A stretch of 64,000 bases of DNA from Anthostomella pinea (GCA_963556695.1 CAUWAG010000007.1:4216001-4280000), one strand, 5' to 3'; shown: positions 34,001 to 46,174, counted from the stretch's first letter. The notes: generated by a model from the letters alone, not told the origin. A program made the numbers and translations.

Positions 34001-36338
34001 GCACTTTGGGGGCTGGGAGGCGCCTCTATCTCCAATCACAGCCGGTGCGATGTGACGGGAACGGAGCCATGAACTTCCCGGCATTTTTAATTTGTTAATC
34101 TCAATGAATTAGTTAAAACTTTTTATTGAAAAATACATAAGTTAATAATACAAGCGTTGCACGGCTGTTTTCAGTTAATGTTGTGAAACTGCGGATTCGT
34201 CCGTGGAATTAACGAATACCCCGGCTTTATTTATAAATTTAGGCTTGCTGGAAATAGGTACTGCGTATCGTGGGCTTCGCGCAAGTGTGCGGCGCGACTT
34301 GCGAGGTGCATTAGTGTCGCATTCCCCAACGTCCAAAATAGCAGCATTCAGCACATGATGGATGCTGTGCTGCGCTGACATGCTTCATGATCGGGACTCT
34401 CCCTATCGCACCGTATCGCACAAAGGACTGAGGTTATCTGGTGCGAGGTCTGGCAAATCAGATGTCGCTGCTGTCATGAAAGGACGCATCGACCGCCGTG
34501 GTTTCTATTCTAGAGATGTTCGCTGCATGCCGTCTGCGACGAAGTTACTGCGATCTTTCGTAAGGCTGGCATATGCGGGCGACACTTCAACGCTGACTGT
34601 ATGGGGGTTACATCAGTACAAAGTATGTATGGAGTCAATCAATGCCAACCGACAAGGGAGGCGTCCACATGGGCTTCTTGGTTCCCGTTCCCAAATGAGA
34701 GCCGCGTGGGCTATCACTTTACGCCTATCCCTTTTGCCAACACGCAAATCGAAGGGGGCTGGGCTGGGGAAACGTTGTTGCACGAGAATGGTTACACATG
34801 CCGCAAACGGTCATGGCCTGGCGAGTCCCAGAGGATGGGAAACCAGCACAGCATCCGTACGGTTGCCCGCCCTTCAGAGCACGCAAGGGCGCGGCATCTA
34901 CAGTCATCAGTCACCTGCTGAACCGGTCTGAGAGTATACTGGTACTGTACCGCCCATCTGTCGATAGCGTGTATCCTTGCACACCAACAGCTTTCCAACT
35001 GGGGTACGTCGGCGGTTACAATCACAGACATGCAGGCGGTCATGGTGATGGAAAGAAGGTGGCCCACCAATCACGGCCCCCTTTAAGTGCAGTGTGGTAC
35101 TCCTCCGCCAATGGCAACATGCAGTGTCCTGCGCTGAGCTCGAAAGACACACGGGGTAGATCATCGTGGCCTGTATATTCCGTATGTCTGGGTTGCCTTA
35201 CTAGTGGCTGTCCCAGTGTCGAACACGCAGGCCCATCCTGATGGTGTTCACGTATATACCTAGAAAACATATCGCAAACTCAGCCCCTCCTCCTCCTCCT
35301 CTCACACACCCAACCCCCCTCTTCACGCTGCAGCAGAGTAAGTCATCCCATATGTAAGCAGAGCGACGCAACTGCAACCCCTCCTGCGCTCAATGGAGGC
35401 ACAACGCTTACTATCTGCACACGACACCCAATCCAACTGCAGGCCGGCCCCGATGGGATTGTCTGTCATACGCGGGGGCTGGTTCACGTAACCACATGGC
35501 AGCAAGATGGGCCAAATCCTGCCGCACGTGCTGGTATGTTCGCCGGATGCATGCGCGCGCATTGGTCGCATCGCTGGGCTGCAGTCAGCTCTTACCATTC
35601 CATGGATGAAAAAAAGGCCAGCCACTTCAAGTAGGTAAAAGGGCCCGGCTGCATCGGCGTGTGTGCGTCTGCGGCGCTGATATGTACCGCGGATATGTAT
35701 ATATTTCAGGAGTCCTTGTACAACATAGGGTGTAGTACCTACCAGTGTACCAACCCCTCATCCCATCTCGTCTCATCTCATCTCTTTTCCATCTTATCTC
35801 AGCTTACGCACAACGGATGGGTCAGATAAAACTGACGCACGCTTGCGACTCGTATACCGTGCAGGCCCGCTGTGGTGCGCAATGAACGTGAACACGGCAG
35901 ATATTAATCCATGCCGATACGCTCCAGATAGGGGCTAGCTGACGGGTAGCTGCTGTGTTGCCTTGTGTCAGTGTTACGGCTGCTCCTGCTGCTGCCCGTC
36001 CCATGTTCCTGCAATGGTACGTACTTGTTAGGGAGTGTGATGCTTATCAACACGCCTAATAGGACGAGAGGTAGGAGTTTAGGGTCCGAGGGAGGAAGGA
36101 GACAAGGCAATGAGGCTCAACTCTTCCTTGTAAGATCTAGGCGAAGGAACGTCGTGGGGTCTGTTCGAAGGGCTGTCACCACTGATATCTACCCACCTGA
36201 AGTCAGCAGAACGCCTTGGGTTTGGGATTCTTCTTGGGTGTAGGATCAAACATGGTGGCCCAAACCGGCCTGAGGATTGCTTGTTTCTAGTGCAGCTGCG
36301 TTTTATCGATGTACCATGGTGGCTGGGAGCTGTAAGAC
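31024..36338. other. 5.3-kb spacer without supported genes
   Basis: No gene is supported. There is a (CCAT)n microsatellite near 32312-32336 and an AT-rich patch at about 34085-34250 that stands out from its surroundings and could be an old, mutated repeat. The remaining frames are short. Confidence 0.4.
32312..32336. repeat. (CCAT)n microsatellite
   Basis: About six perfect CCAT units in tandem; simple-sequence DNA. Confidence 0.85.
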
Positions 36339-36340
36339 TA

Positions 36341-37677
36341 CACTAACCCCACACAAGTCTCCGTACGGCCCTATCCACACACCATCACCACCACATTCAC
36401 TGCTCAATTGCGAAGGCATCACGAGGCCGGAAATTATAACAAAATATGTATTTGATAGCGGTTTAGTAGTGGTTGTACCAGCCGCGCGCCCGGATCACTG
36501 CGGCAATCCGATCGGGGAGAGATCTGATGAGCTTCTTCGGGAGGTCAGGATCCAACTCCGATCACGCGGCTTGGATTATCTTTTTAGCCCATGCCTGGTG
36601 AGCGATATTGTCCTTCAGGTCTTAAAAATGAGGCTCTATTTCCCTTAGTTTCTTCTTTAGAGCTGCCCAAACGTGTTCAATGGGGGTTCAAATCGGGGCT
36701 GTGAGGAGGCCGGTCGATAGTCCAGATCCCGTGCTACTCTAACCACTCCGGCGACCCTCTTTTGACGTGCACAGGAGCATTATCTTGCTGAAAAGGGTCC
36801 CTGTCTTATACAAGGGAAGAAGACCTTCCTTTAGGACTTGTTGATAGCGCCTAGCAGAGACTCCTCCGCGTGGTGAATCCGGATCTTCTTCGCAGAAGAC
36901 TAGCTTGCCTAGGCCATCTTCGTCATCACGTAACCATATCAAACCCTAAATTATTATCGAAATACGAGCTCTCTCATGGCTCTGTGGGTTCATGAGATCC
37001 TTGCGGTACCGTTCATTGGAGAGGCGGATGACCCATTCGCCAGGTCTGTCGGGATCATTCTGGATGGTGCATTCATCAGAGAAGAGGGCCATCATCAACT
37101 CTTTTTGAGCGCGCTGTATGCGGTATTTTTGTGCCTAAATAAGCCGTTTCGTGGCGTCATCCTCTGTGAGAGAGATTTGTTTCGCTGTGCGCCATTTATT
37201 GAGGCCATGGCGGCAGAGAACCCTCAAGATGGTCTCTGTGTGGCAGGTAATGCGTGCTTTGGCTTTGAGCGCCTCTCACGAGAGACGAGGGAACCTCCGT
37301 ACCAAATCAATTAGATGGCGTTCTTGCCTATGCGAAAGAAGCCTAAGAGCTCCCTTCCTTTGTGCAGTGCGCGTGGTTTTGGTAGTATTGACACGCGAGC
37401 AAATTTCAGAGATGGTTTCGACGCGTTCCGTGCCGTACGCGCGTGCGACAACCCTACGATTACAGCCCTCTGCGCGCGCCGTGATAATGCCTGCACGCGC
37501 CTCCGAAGTAAATTCGCCGTTCGTCTGGTGAGTGCTGCTCAAAACGGTACCTATTTCGTTAATATCCACGGCGAATTGATTTTATTATGAATTATCGCAA
37601 GATGAGGGTGTCGCGTTGTTGTTTTGGTCAGAAGATTGAATTGGGGCTAGTGTACGGAGAATTATGTGGGGCAAGTG
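36341..37677 (-). mobile_element. Tc1/mariner-type DNA transposon, inactive
   Basis: The 1337-bp element is bounded by TA dinucleotides (36339-36340 and 37678-37679), the target duplication of this superfamily. Its ends are 26-bp terminal inverted repeats matching at 22 of 26 positions: 36341-36366 begins CACTAACCCCACAC and the reverse complement of 37652-37677 begins CACTTGCCCCACAT. Between them lies a transposase remnant on the minus strand. Length, TA duplication and DDE motifs agree. Confidence 0.87.
36463..37569 (-). pseudogene. Decayed Tc1/mariner transposase (DDE superfamily)
   Basis: On the minus strand the order is an N-terminal DNA-binding helix-turn-helix part (SEARAGIITARAEGC, QERHLIDLVRRFPRLS), then catalytic blocks FSDECTIQND, QQDNAPVH and PPHSPDLNP...EHVWAALKK, and an end at RARGWYNHY. 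These are the three DDE blocks of Tc1/mariner enzymes. The frame is broken by stops (a TGA after FPRLS, a TAG after PEWLE, a TAA after EPHF, a TGA after IIQAA) and an extra C in the NPIEH block. Most stops are one transition from CAG, CAA, CGA or TGG, which fits RIP-like mutation. No intact ATG start is seen; 37569 is a GTG. It cannot make active enzyme. Confidence 0.85.
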
Positions 37678-37679
37678 TA

Positions 37680-38936
37680 CATGTACATAGGTAAGGACCT
37701 AGCTGCCGTGTGTATCCCGTAGAGGTCCTGCTCCTGCACATGACACATGGCACATCGGAGTGTGTAAAAACCGGAACCCTGTCTTCGGGCCCGTTGCAGT
37801 CCGGTAAGTATGGGTGCCCGTCATGAATGCCGTTGACGTAGTGTACGCTTCGGTTCCGGGAGAGGATTGTAGGACCTTTCTATACTCGCAATAGCGCACA
37901 AGGCTACGGGCGGTGTGGGCTCCAGGCCGAAGAGGGTGGGATGTGCTCACTATGGCACTCGACACGATCTCTACTCATCATCACGCGGTAGCAGTCTGAC
38001 CAACAACTGGGCATATTCACTGGCCTATGGCCCGTAACGTGATACGCGAGACGAGGGCTCAATGTTAGGCTGGACGCTTGACTCCAAGCAATCCGTTTCA
38101 TGTTTCAAAGTGAATGCGAATTCCTACGCAATCTATAAGGATAAGCCGTTGAGGTATGACACGCTGGTTTGACTATTGCTCGCCTTTGGGTGTGCCTGGA
38201 CGCGTCGGTGGTAAGGTGATGCTGTCAGAAGCTCAGGTCCCAGTTCGCCGCGGATAGCTGATCTGGCCTCCGGCGATGTGTCAATGAAACTTGCCGTCGA
38301 GGCCAATGGTGGCTCACATCTCTGTGATGTAGGGTGCTTCTTACACGTTATCTACTGGTATATCAACGCCGGCGCTCCATTCGTTGCTTGGAACCATGCA
38401 TACGAAGCTGCACCAGCCTGTGGCCACGCCATACGGGGAGGCTCAAGTAGGGTTCCAAAGGCGTTTCATGGGCATGATCCTATATAAGTAAATTCCTTGA
38501 CCTTGGGAAATCGTGACTCATTCAATGCTTGGGCATAATGGTTGTTCAGGAAATGACTTTGAGGTTGATTCATGGACGACTGAGTGACGAAATGTAGGTA
38601 GACTACATTCAAGTCAGTTTAATTCACTCACTGCTCGAGCCACCGCGAGATGGCGAATGACACAACCTGACGCCTGAATAATACCACGGCCAGTACTGAC
38701 TGACACCACCGACAAGTGGCATATTCTAAGTATTTGTTCAGCTCTGCAAAGGCGAGTGGTTCTCGCAGATGCCAAAAAACTCCTCGCACGAAATCTCATA
38801 ACGTCAACAACACCACAAAAACCACACCAACCTGGCTACCCCGTTCACCATACGCACCACCGTATCTATCTACGGACCGATCGCCGCGACCCTCTTCCCG
38901 CGCCTCTACACATTTCTCCTTCAAACGAGCCTCAAG
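37680..38936. other. Spacer upstream of the small membrane protein gene
   Basis: No gene is supported. The last ~150 bases are rich in C and A (CACCACACCAACC-like) and are the probable leader of the next gene. Confidence 0.4.
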
Positions 38937-39398
38937 ATGACCACCGTCCCCACGGACTCCTACGCCAACCGGCCCCTCGCCAGACTCTTCATCAAACCAT
39001 ACATCCGGTTCGCCCCCGTCATCTTCATCGCAGCCAGCTGCTTCATATTCGGCGTCGCCATAGTGCTGAACCAGAAATCCCCCGTGCGCACCGACAAAAG
39101 CTGTCAGAACCAGAACGACCCCGTGTTCTGGGAGACGCTGGGACAGGTGCTGCTGCGGGTGCTGCTTGTGGTGTGCATCCTGCGCGCCTATGAGGAGCCC
39201 GTGCACGAGAGGGTTCTGAAACCCATATTTTATTCGGCGGTTGGGTTGGCTGTCTTCTTCGACATCCTGGCGTTGGTGCTGTATAGCACTGTCTGTGGGG
39301 GTAATGGATGGCTGGCGAACTTGTTGCTGCAGTGGGGAGGGAGTGTTGCGGCTGTGCTGGCGGCGTTCATGTTGGCTACCTATAAGGACGGCCCCTGA
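38937..39398 (+). CDS. Small four-helix membrane protein, unknown function
   Basis: Single exon, 153 aa, starting MTTVPTDSYANRPLARL. Four hydrophobic segments are clear: about residues 25-44 (FAPVIFIAASCFIFGVAIVL), 68-84 (VLLRVLLVVCILRAY), 97-117 (FYSAVGLAVFFDILALVLY) and 128-147 (LLLQWGGSVAAVLAAFMLA). A loop with CQNQNDPVFWE lies between helices 1 and 2, and paired Cys (C56, C120) could be disulfide-bonded in a lumenal side. No known family is recognised. Good codon-level constraint is suggested by the clean frame and the pyrimidine/A-rich leader. Confidence 0.7.
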   Translation: MTTVPTDSYANRPLARLFIKPYIRFAPVIFIAASCFIFGVAIVLNQKSPVRTDKSCQNQNDPVFWETLGQVLLRVLLVVCILRAYEEPVHERVLKPIFYSAVGLAVFFDILALVLYSTVCGGNGWLANLLLQWGGSVAAVLAAFMLATYKDGP

Positions 39399-39650
39399 TG
39401 AGGATCACGGTAATTAGAATTGGATATATATGTGATGGAGTTCGATGGGTGTATTTTTGGGTTGCAGATTTCCTTGGAAGGGTCGCGAGATTGTGCTGTG
39501 CGCCTTGGTGTGTTGACTGCCTCAGACAGACACTATCGGGATACTAGTTGGTGTATGGGAGATACCACTGTACATTATGCTGACCTTTTCCATGAGGTTG
39601 ATTAGATGTACCATTGCAATATCCTTCTATTTGAGTTCTGTCTGCGTCCC

Positions 39651-40898
39651 CTAAGCCGCCATCTGTAAAATCTCCACCACCTGCGCCTTGTCGAGCTTCA
39701 CAGGGTTAGCAATGGTGCACCAGTCCTCCATGGCATTATCCGCCAGCAACTCGAAGCGATCTTTCCCTACACCAAAGTGGCCCAGACTCCTGGGCATGCC
39801 CAGCGCCTCGACGAACGCCGCGACCAAATCCCCCGGATCAGCAGACCCCCTATCCAAGTCCTTCAAGTCGAGCTGCTCCACGACGGTAGGCTCGTCCCAA
39901 AACGCACCGAGAACAGGACGAAGCTGGTCCCTGACCTTTTCGTCTCCATGCTGCCAGTTGTACTTCAGCACGTACGGCAGCATAACACAGCTCGTCTCGC
40001 CGTGCCCGACGCCCATGGGGCCGAGCTGATGCCCGATCCCATGACTGGCGCCTATGCCGTTAAACACGCCCTTGATGCTGTCCTTGACCGCCAACATTGA
40101 TTTCAACCTCGCCTCCGTGTCATACCAGTTCTTCTTCGTCTGCAACAGACTGACCAGGAGCGTCCTCAGCGCATTGATCAGCTCGGGACTTATCTCGGGC
40201 CGCGCGTCAGGCGCATTCGCATACAGACCCTCGATGCAGTGATCGACAGCGCGCACGCCGGTCGACAGCCAGACGTGCGCGGGCGTCGATACCGAGAGGG
40301 ATGGGTCGAAGACCACGATGTCGGCGTACATGGATTCGTGCCGCAAGACTCGCTTGTGGTGCGTCTTCGGATCCGTCGCACCGCCCGCCGGCGTGAACTC
40401 CCCGCCGGACAGCGTGGTGGGCACGTTGATGCAGGGGATAGTGGCCGGCTTTACATCGTCCCTCTCAGCGGGCTGCGAGCCCATCATCGAGTTGCACTTT
40501 TCCCAGAGCACGTCAACGCCTTGTGTGGTGGTCACTCCATTCGCGACAAAGAGACGCGCAAGTTTGACCCCGTCGGAGATGGAGCCACCGCCCAGCGTGA
40601 TGATGAGATCGACCTCCTTGGCCTTCAGATCTGCGGTGAGCTCGAAGACGTCCCCCCAGGGCGTATGGGGCAGGATGCCATAGCGCACGCCGACGAGCTT
40701 GTCACCGAGCGCCTCCTTGAGGGCCGTGAAGGCAGGCGTCTTGCTGATGGACTTCGATACGATGACGTATACGCGCGATGCGTGGAACGTCTGTTCGGCG
40801 TGGTGCGCGCAGGCCTTCTCGAAGGACAGCCCGTGCGAGACGTAGGGTTTGGCCTTTGGCGGATCCCACGAAAAGAAGGATTCGCCTGGGACTGCCAT
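39651..40898 (-). CDS. Iron-type alcohol dehydrogenase family protein
   Basis: Single exon, 415 aa, the normal length for iron-containing (group III) alcohol dehydrogenases, a family that includes maleylacetate reductase. The N-terminal nucleotide-binding half has LIITLGGGSISDG (about residues 98-110), the GGGS loop that holds NAD(P). NVPTTLSGGEFTPAGG is the conserved substrate/cofactor segment. The C-terminal helical half has metal-ligand candidates in RAVDHCIEGLY (D219, H220) and GASHGIGHQLGP (H286, H290). It should reduce or oxidise a small alcohol/aldehyde or keto-acid in the cytosol. The GGEFT and AVDHCIEG variants resemble the maleylacetate reductase branch, which would suggest aromatic breakdown, but no ring-cleavage gene is nearby. 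The ATG at 40898 is the only good start. Confidence 0.88.
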   Translation of the reverse strand: MAVPGESFFSWDPPKAKPYVSHGLSFEKACAHHAEQTFHASRVYVIVSKSISKTPAFTALKEALGDKLVGVRYGILPHTPWGDVFELTADLKAKEVDLIITLGGGSISDGVKLARLFVANGVTTTQGVDVLWEKCNSMMGSQPAERDDVKPATIPCINVPTTLSGGEFTPAGGATDPKTHHKRVLRHESMYADIVVFDPSLSVSTPAHVWLSTGVRAVDHCIEGLYANAPDARPEISPELINALRTLLVSLLQTKKNWYDTEARLKSMLAVKDSIKGVFNGIGASHGIGHQLGPMGVGHGETSCVMLPYVLKYNWQHGDEKVRDQLRPVLGAFWDEPTVVEQLDLKDLDRGSADPGDLVAAFVEALGMPRSLGHFGVGKDRFELLADNAMEDWCTIANPVKLDKAQVVEILQMAA

Positions 40899-42243
40899 GG
40901 TGGTTGGCGATGTTTCGCGCTTTGAAACTGACTATTGAACTCTCGAGGAGTGGCTAGTCCGTGGTGGATGGCTGTGACAGGTTTGGCCCTTAGAGGCTAT
41001 CGTGAGAGGCAAACGATGGTAAAAGATGACGGGCTTGGGGGTAGTTCTGCTATATGCTTCGCGATTCTTCAAACTCGAGACGCTATGAACGTTATTTTGA
41101 TATACTCCTCGAAACGAAAGCTTTGCTGTCACTCTTGTGCCGTACTTATAACGTCATGCGGAGCCGATGCGCTTATGTTCCCCTGGAGATGGAACCGGAG
41201 CCGATGCGCTTACATCCTCCTAGAGATGGAACCCATGCAGGATATTCGACAGCTGAAGGCCAACACTATGCCAGATCTGGAGTACGTAGCATATCTATAT
41301 CTGGTACATAGAGAATATCGATCACGGTGTGTTGGATATAAGAGTTGCTGTCGGTCTTCTGCCGCCGGCGGTTGGTTGTTGTCAGCACTGACCGGGTGTG
41401 AAGTGAAGCTCTCACAATCGTTAGCGTCATAAGGTCCTCCTCGCGACCCTCAGTGACGTTATATTCACACAAAGTTGCAGATTCTTCTCCTGATCTTTGG
41501 AGCACTATATGGACCTGTCGCATCTCGCTCGGCTCCAACCGAGTGAATGGCTCACATGTCCTGCTACTATATGAAGCGATGTGAATGAGAAGCAGGAGGT
41601 AAACTTGGGACACTTGCCATAACCGGACGGAGAGCTTCGGCTTGAGCCAATCAGGCAATGCAGGAGTCAGACTGTGGTCAAACAAGGGGAAGCATCACAA
41701 GAAGGTGTATAACATGGGATGAACCCTTCTTAAGTACGCATGCAGGTACGAGACCAAAGGTTGAGCGCTACGTTTGATATCCCGCTCATGCATCTTCTGA
41801 AGGTTGGATGTGCAATCAGACCATTTCTTGCAGCTCCCGGACCATCACAGGCCACATTAAGCCGTACGAAGAATGAGTATATGGAGTCGTTCTCACCATA
41901 GACTCGACCGTGTCTGCAAAAAGCATAGGCATACCTCATGCGCACTCACAAGCTGTGAACCCAGGTCTAAGAGTCGAAACAGGCCAGCGTCCCCAATGAG
42001 GAACCTCAAAGAACCTGGGTTTCGACCGCGATTTCAAGATGAAGCAGCGAGCAAACCATCAGCGGATATCCGCAGTGATATTCCAGACCCAATGTGTGGC
42101 TTCGAAATCTCTGGCTGCCAAGCATGTCCATCTTGGCAACGGGAGAGACTATATAATTCCCCAGTCCAACCGCCGCGCCTCGCAACGCCATCGCGGCAAC
42201 TCACCAGACACACGTCCCCTAGCAAGCACCACCACCCCAAGCC
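40899..42243. other. Spacer between alcohol dehydrogenase and MFS exporter
   Basis: No gene is supported. The minus frame 41266-41685 (139 codons) has no recognisable domain. The spacer contains a small tandem duplication at 41161-41234 and must hold the divergent promoters of both flanking genes. Confidence 0.4.
41161..41234. repeat. Two-copy 37-bp tandem repeat
   Basis: Copies at 41161-41197 and 41198-41234 share GAGCCGATGCGCTTA and AGATGGAACC with a few changes between. Confidence 0.75.
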
Positions 42244-44285
42244 ATGGCGTTCAGAAACTCCCTCTTCCGCAATTCATTCTGGAGCTACCAGAGCCACGAG
42301 CTCGTGGTGTATCGCCTGAGCGAGCTCTACACACCGTTCGACGCCACAGAGGAGGCTCGGCCGCCGGCGTCCGGTTCGGGATCGGGATCGGGATCGGGAT
42401 CGGCATCAGCGCCCGTGTCGAGCTTCTCCGATGACAGCGACGATGAGCCGAGGTCGGATTCCTTCAACACTACTCGTTCGCCTGCGTCACAGCTGTCGCA
42501 GGCCTCGCCTGACAAGTGGACTACTTGTCGCGAGAAATCACTGCCGCCCATTCCGCGGACATACACTATTCAGCGGGAGCCGAGGAGGTATAACGTGAAT
42601 TGCCTGTCAAAGCCCAGGCGGGACAAGTCTTGGTCGCGAGAGAAAGCGAAGCGAGCGTGCGAAGCCAAGGTCAAGGCGCCGGGAGACTCGGGCATGTCGC
42701 GACTGAGAGAGGTCTTGTTCGTTTTCACGGTCTGTATGGCCCAGCTGTGTGCTCGTGAGTTGCTGCCGCATTGAAATCTCTCTGTCACCGAGGACCAAAC
42801 CAGGCTAATACATGATCAGAGGCTGGCATCGGTCAGACGTTGCCCATCCTTCGTGATGTTTGTGCTACGTTCGGTGTCGCCAACCCCAGTGACCTGAGCT
42901 GGGCTGTGGCTGGCTACTGCATGGTAGTAGGCACCGTCATCCTTGTCGCCGGAAGACTTGGAGATGTCTTCGGATACAAGAACATGTTCCTCGTGGGCTT
43001 CATCTGGTCCGCCGTCTGGTCCGCCGTCGTCGGCGCGTCCTTCTACTCAACGTCCAGCCTGTTTCTCATCAGCCGCGCCCTTCAAGGGGTAGGCGCTGGT
43101 CTGAGTCTTCCGAATGGGCTAGCACTTCTAGGGGCGGTTTATCAGCCTGGTATGAGGAAAGCCGCGATCTTCACTCTCTACGCGACAATGTCGCCCCTTG
43201 GTCTGATTGCTGGGGCGGCGGGTGCGAGTGCCCTCACGCTGGTGTGGTGGCCCTTGGCGTACTGGGCCTTCACGCTCGTGTTGCTCGTGGTTGCTTTTAT
43301 TGGCTTGATCGCTATCCCGAATGGCATCCGAATAACTAAGAGATTCGAGACCATCACCGCAGCTATGACTGAACTGGATATCCCGGGTATGCTGACTGGT
43401 ATATCTGGCCTTGTTTTGTTTGGTTTTTCTTGGAATCAAGCAGCCTTGGTCGGTTGGCAGCAGCCATATATCTGGATTGCTATGATCGCCGGGCTCGTGA
43501 TGGCGACGCTTTTTGTGCTTATCGAACGCTACTACGCCACGAAGCCTCTCGTACCATTCTCTGCTCTGTCCCCGGACGGGTCGTGGATTCCTGTCGCATT
43601 GGCATGCGGATGGTCGTGCTTCGGGATCTGGATCTTCTACACCTGGCAGTTCCTCGAGGACTTCCGGAACACCTCCCCATTATTGGTACGTTTTCCAGAG
43701 AAACCAGTTGGTTCGAGGTAAAAAGCTGACTTGAACGCACTATAGTCCACCGCATGGTTCAGTCCTATCGCCGTCATCGGTTGCTTGGCTGTCATCACCA
43801 CGGGTCTCATGCTTCATCGATTTGGACCATCCATCATGTTGAGCATCTCGCTTGCCACTTTCACCGCTGGAGCACTCCTAGTGGTTACCATGCCGGTGGT
43901 GCAGATATATTGGATCCAACTCTTTGTTGCTATGTTGGTGGTCGCCTGGGGCATGGACACGAGCATCCCAGCTGCCATACTCCTCGTCTCGGACGGTGTC
44001 GAGAAGAAGTACCATGGTGCCACGACCAGTCTCGTGAGCGCTGTTGTCTACTACAGCATCTCGATCGGGTTGGGCGTTGCCGGTACGATGGAGAACAATT
44101 TGAACAACGGCGGCGCGACCAGGCAGGGCACGTTAAATGGATATAGAGCCGCACTCTGGACCAGTGCTGGCTTCGCGGGGCTCGGAGTGCTTGTCTCTCT
44201 GGCGGTGTCGGTGAACATGTACCGAAGGAACCGATCGCGCGGTTGCAATGGCCATGGTCCGATGGAGGGACATCAACAGATCTGA
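42244..44285 (+). CDS. MFS multidrug-type transporter (DHA2-like)
   Basis: Three exons (42244-42754, 42820-43685, 43746-44285) give 638 aa. The first ~155 residues are a hydrophilic N-tail with a (GS)n run from repeated GGATCG-type hexamers, an acidic stretch (DDSDDEPRSD) and many Arg/Lys. The membrane part starts at LREVLFVFTVCMAQLCAQAGIG. Motif A is GRLGDVFGYKNM and a motif-C-like segment is RALQGVGAGLSLPNGLALLG, both typical of drug:H+ antiporters with 12-14 helices. The C-terminal half continues AWFSPIAVIGCLAVITTGL and ends in a short basic tail. It probably exports organic compounds from the plasma membrane; the substrate cannot be told. Both introns are canonical. The long N-tail is unusual for the family and starts at the first good ATG. 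Confidence 0.88.
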
Positions 44286-45238
44286 GGTTCAACAGGCAAG
44301 TCAACGCAAATGGCAACGGAATAGTCTACTGCGTTTTGTAGGTGCGGATACCTATCAGTCGTGGAGTTATCTTCAACACTCCCGTCGTGTGGCCTGCTAT
44401 GGGAAAGTTAGAACCCGCAAGTCTCTGAACACTCATGTCTATATCGTATCAATCGCTGCACTAGGCTTTTATGTGAATAGCGGCTGACCCGAACAAGCGA
44501 TATTGGTCTTGCTCTGATGGTCGACCAGAGCTCGTACGTACCTCCAGTTGCGTTGTTGTCAAACAAGTGTCGACTGGTGAATCTCAACCACTCCAGCTCG
44601 AGATACCACACCATTCTATCTCAAATCGATTCACACTGCATGCATGGTGGCGAAACTCTCGAGAGTTACCCGTGAGCGGGATACGTGTCGAAACAATCAA
44701 CAACGTCGTTGCATGTGACAGCAGGCGACACGATGCCCGGGAATGATGACATGCGGTGCGCTTATTCGAGGCAAATTCCCCTGTCGCTCTTGTTTCAGTT
44801 ATCGGTCTAGATTCCACCTCAGCCACGATCAGTGACGGCACAGCGCCACTACAAGCCACTATCAGCCACATTAATTGGGTGCAGACAGGCGCTAAGGGCC
44901 ATAACCAGGGGGACCTTGGCTCCGGGGCAGGGATGCTGTTTCGCAGCTAGGAAGGCAATCGCGTAGCTGATGACGTATCATTTCGGGTGCATGTGGTTGC
45001 CCCTCATTCCATGTTCAAGCTCGTATGAAGTTGACACATATTGGCAGCCGAGTAGGATAAGCAGCTGTTCAGTGCTTATTACAGGCAGTTTCCCAGTGAA
45101 ATAATCTCTAAGACTACGGCTTATTCAACTTTTTGTTTTTGACCTCCAACAACAAACAACGTCACATTAACACGAACCAAACCTGCCATTCCCTCTAAGT
45201 TCCCAACACAATCCAATCCAATCCAATCCACCACCACC
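44286..45238. other. Spacer and promoter of the Vip1-like gene
   Basis: No gene is supported. Just before the next ATG there is a run of CAATC/CAATCCA pentamers (about 45210-45230), followed by CCACCACC, typical of highly expressed fungal leaders. Confidence 0.45.
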
Positions 45239-46174
45239 ATGGCATCCAACACCGTCTACGTCAAGAATATCTCCGCCAAGACGGAGGATAAGGAGATCAA
45301 GGACTTCTTCAGCTTCTGCGGCAAGATCACCGACATCAAGGTCACCCCCGGCGAGAGCGAGTATGTACATTTCTGCATCACGACTCCTTGTTTCTCCCGC
45401 AAAGCATCTGAACGGAGTAATTACTGACTCTAATTTGCTACCAGCACCAAAGATGCCACCGTCACGTTCGAAAAGGAGACCGCTGCCAAGACCGCCCAGC
45501 TCCTGAACAACACTCAGCTCGGTACCCAGCAGATCTCAGTCTCCCCTGCCGACGGCAAGACCGACGACGGTGCTCCGCACACCTCTAACGACGAGCGTGA
45601 CTCCGACGAGATCACCCAGGAAGAGAAGCCCCGAAGCCGCATTCTGGCGGAGTACCTTGCTCACGGCTACGTCGTTGGCGATGCTACCCTCCAGCGTGCC
45701 ATCGAGCTCGACACCAAGCACGGCGTCACCAACCGCTTCATGACCACCCTGAACAACCTCGATCAGAAATATCATGCCACCGACCGTGCCAAGGCGACTG
45801 ACCAGTCCTACGGTATCAGCAACCGAGCCAACAGTCTCTTTGGAGGCCTCAGCTCGTACTTCGAGAAGGCTACGAGCTCCCCTACTGGCCAGAAGCTCGT
45901 CAACTTCTACACTGTCGGCCAGCGCCAAGTCCAAGATATTCACGCTGAGGCTCGTCGACTGGCAGACCTGAAGAAGGATGAGCACGGAGGCAGCGCCTAC
46001 AAGGCGTCAGGTCTAGAGCGCGTCTTCGGCAAGGAGGGAGAGCAGTCTGCTGCCGGAGGCAACACCGGGGCCTCCTCAGTCCCTGCGCCTGGTCCCAAGG
46101 CTGGCACGGCGGAATCTACTCCCCTGGGCACAGGTGCTGACCCTGCGAAGGGCTCCGGAACCGAGAAGGCCTAG
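45239..46174 (+). CDS. Vip1-like RRM protein
   Basis: Two exons (45239-45360, 45445-46174) give 283 aa. The N-terminus is one RNA-recognition motif: NTVYVKNISAKTEDKEIKDFF is the first strand and helix with the RNP2-like VYVKNI, and TKDATVTFE stands at the RNP1 place but lacks the usual aromatic residues, so RNA binding may be weak. The following ~150 residues are helical, with RILAEYLAHGYVVGDATLQ and ANSLFGGLSSYFEKA, matching the conserved second part of fungal Vip1-type proteins (annotated as actin cytoskeleton-associated or RRM proteins). The tail is Gly/Ala/Pro-rich. Strong codon bias for C-ending codons and the pyrimidine-rich leader suggest high expression. The intron lies after codon 40 and restores GAC. 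Confidence 0.87.

Noticed and set aside
34085..34250. AT-rich patch as a transposon
   Set aside because: Composition stands out, but no terminal repeats, target duplication or coding remnant could be found.
38756..39193. 145-codon plus-strand frame
   Set aside because: It overlaps the membrane-protein gene in another phase and has shadow-like composition (HRPHGLLRQPAPRQT).
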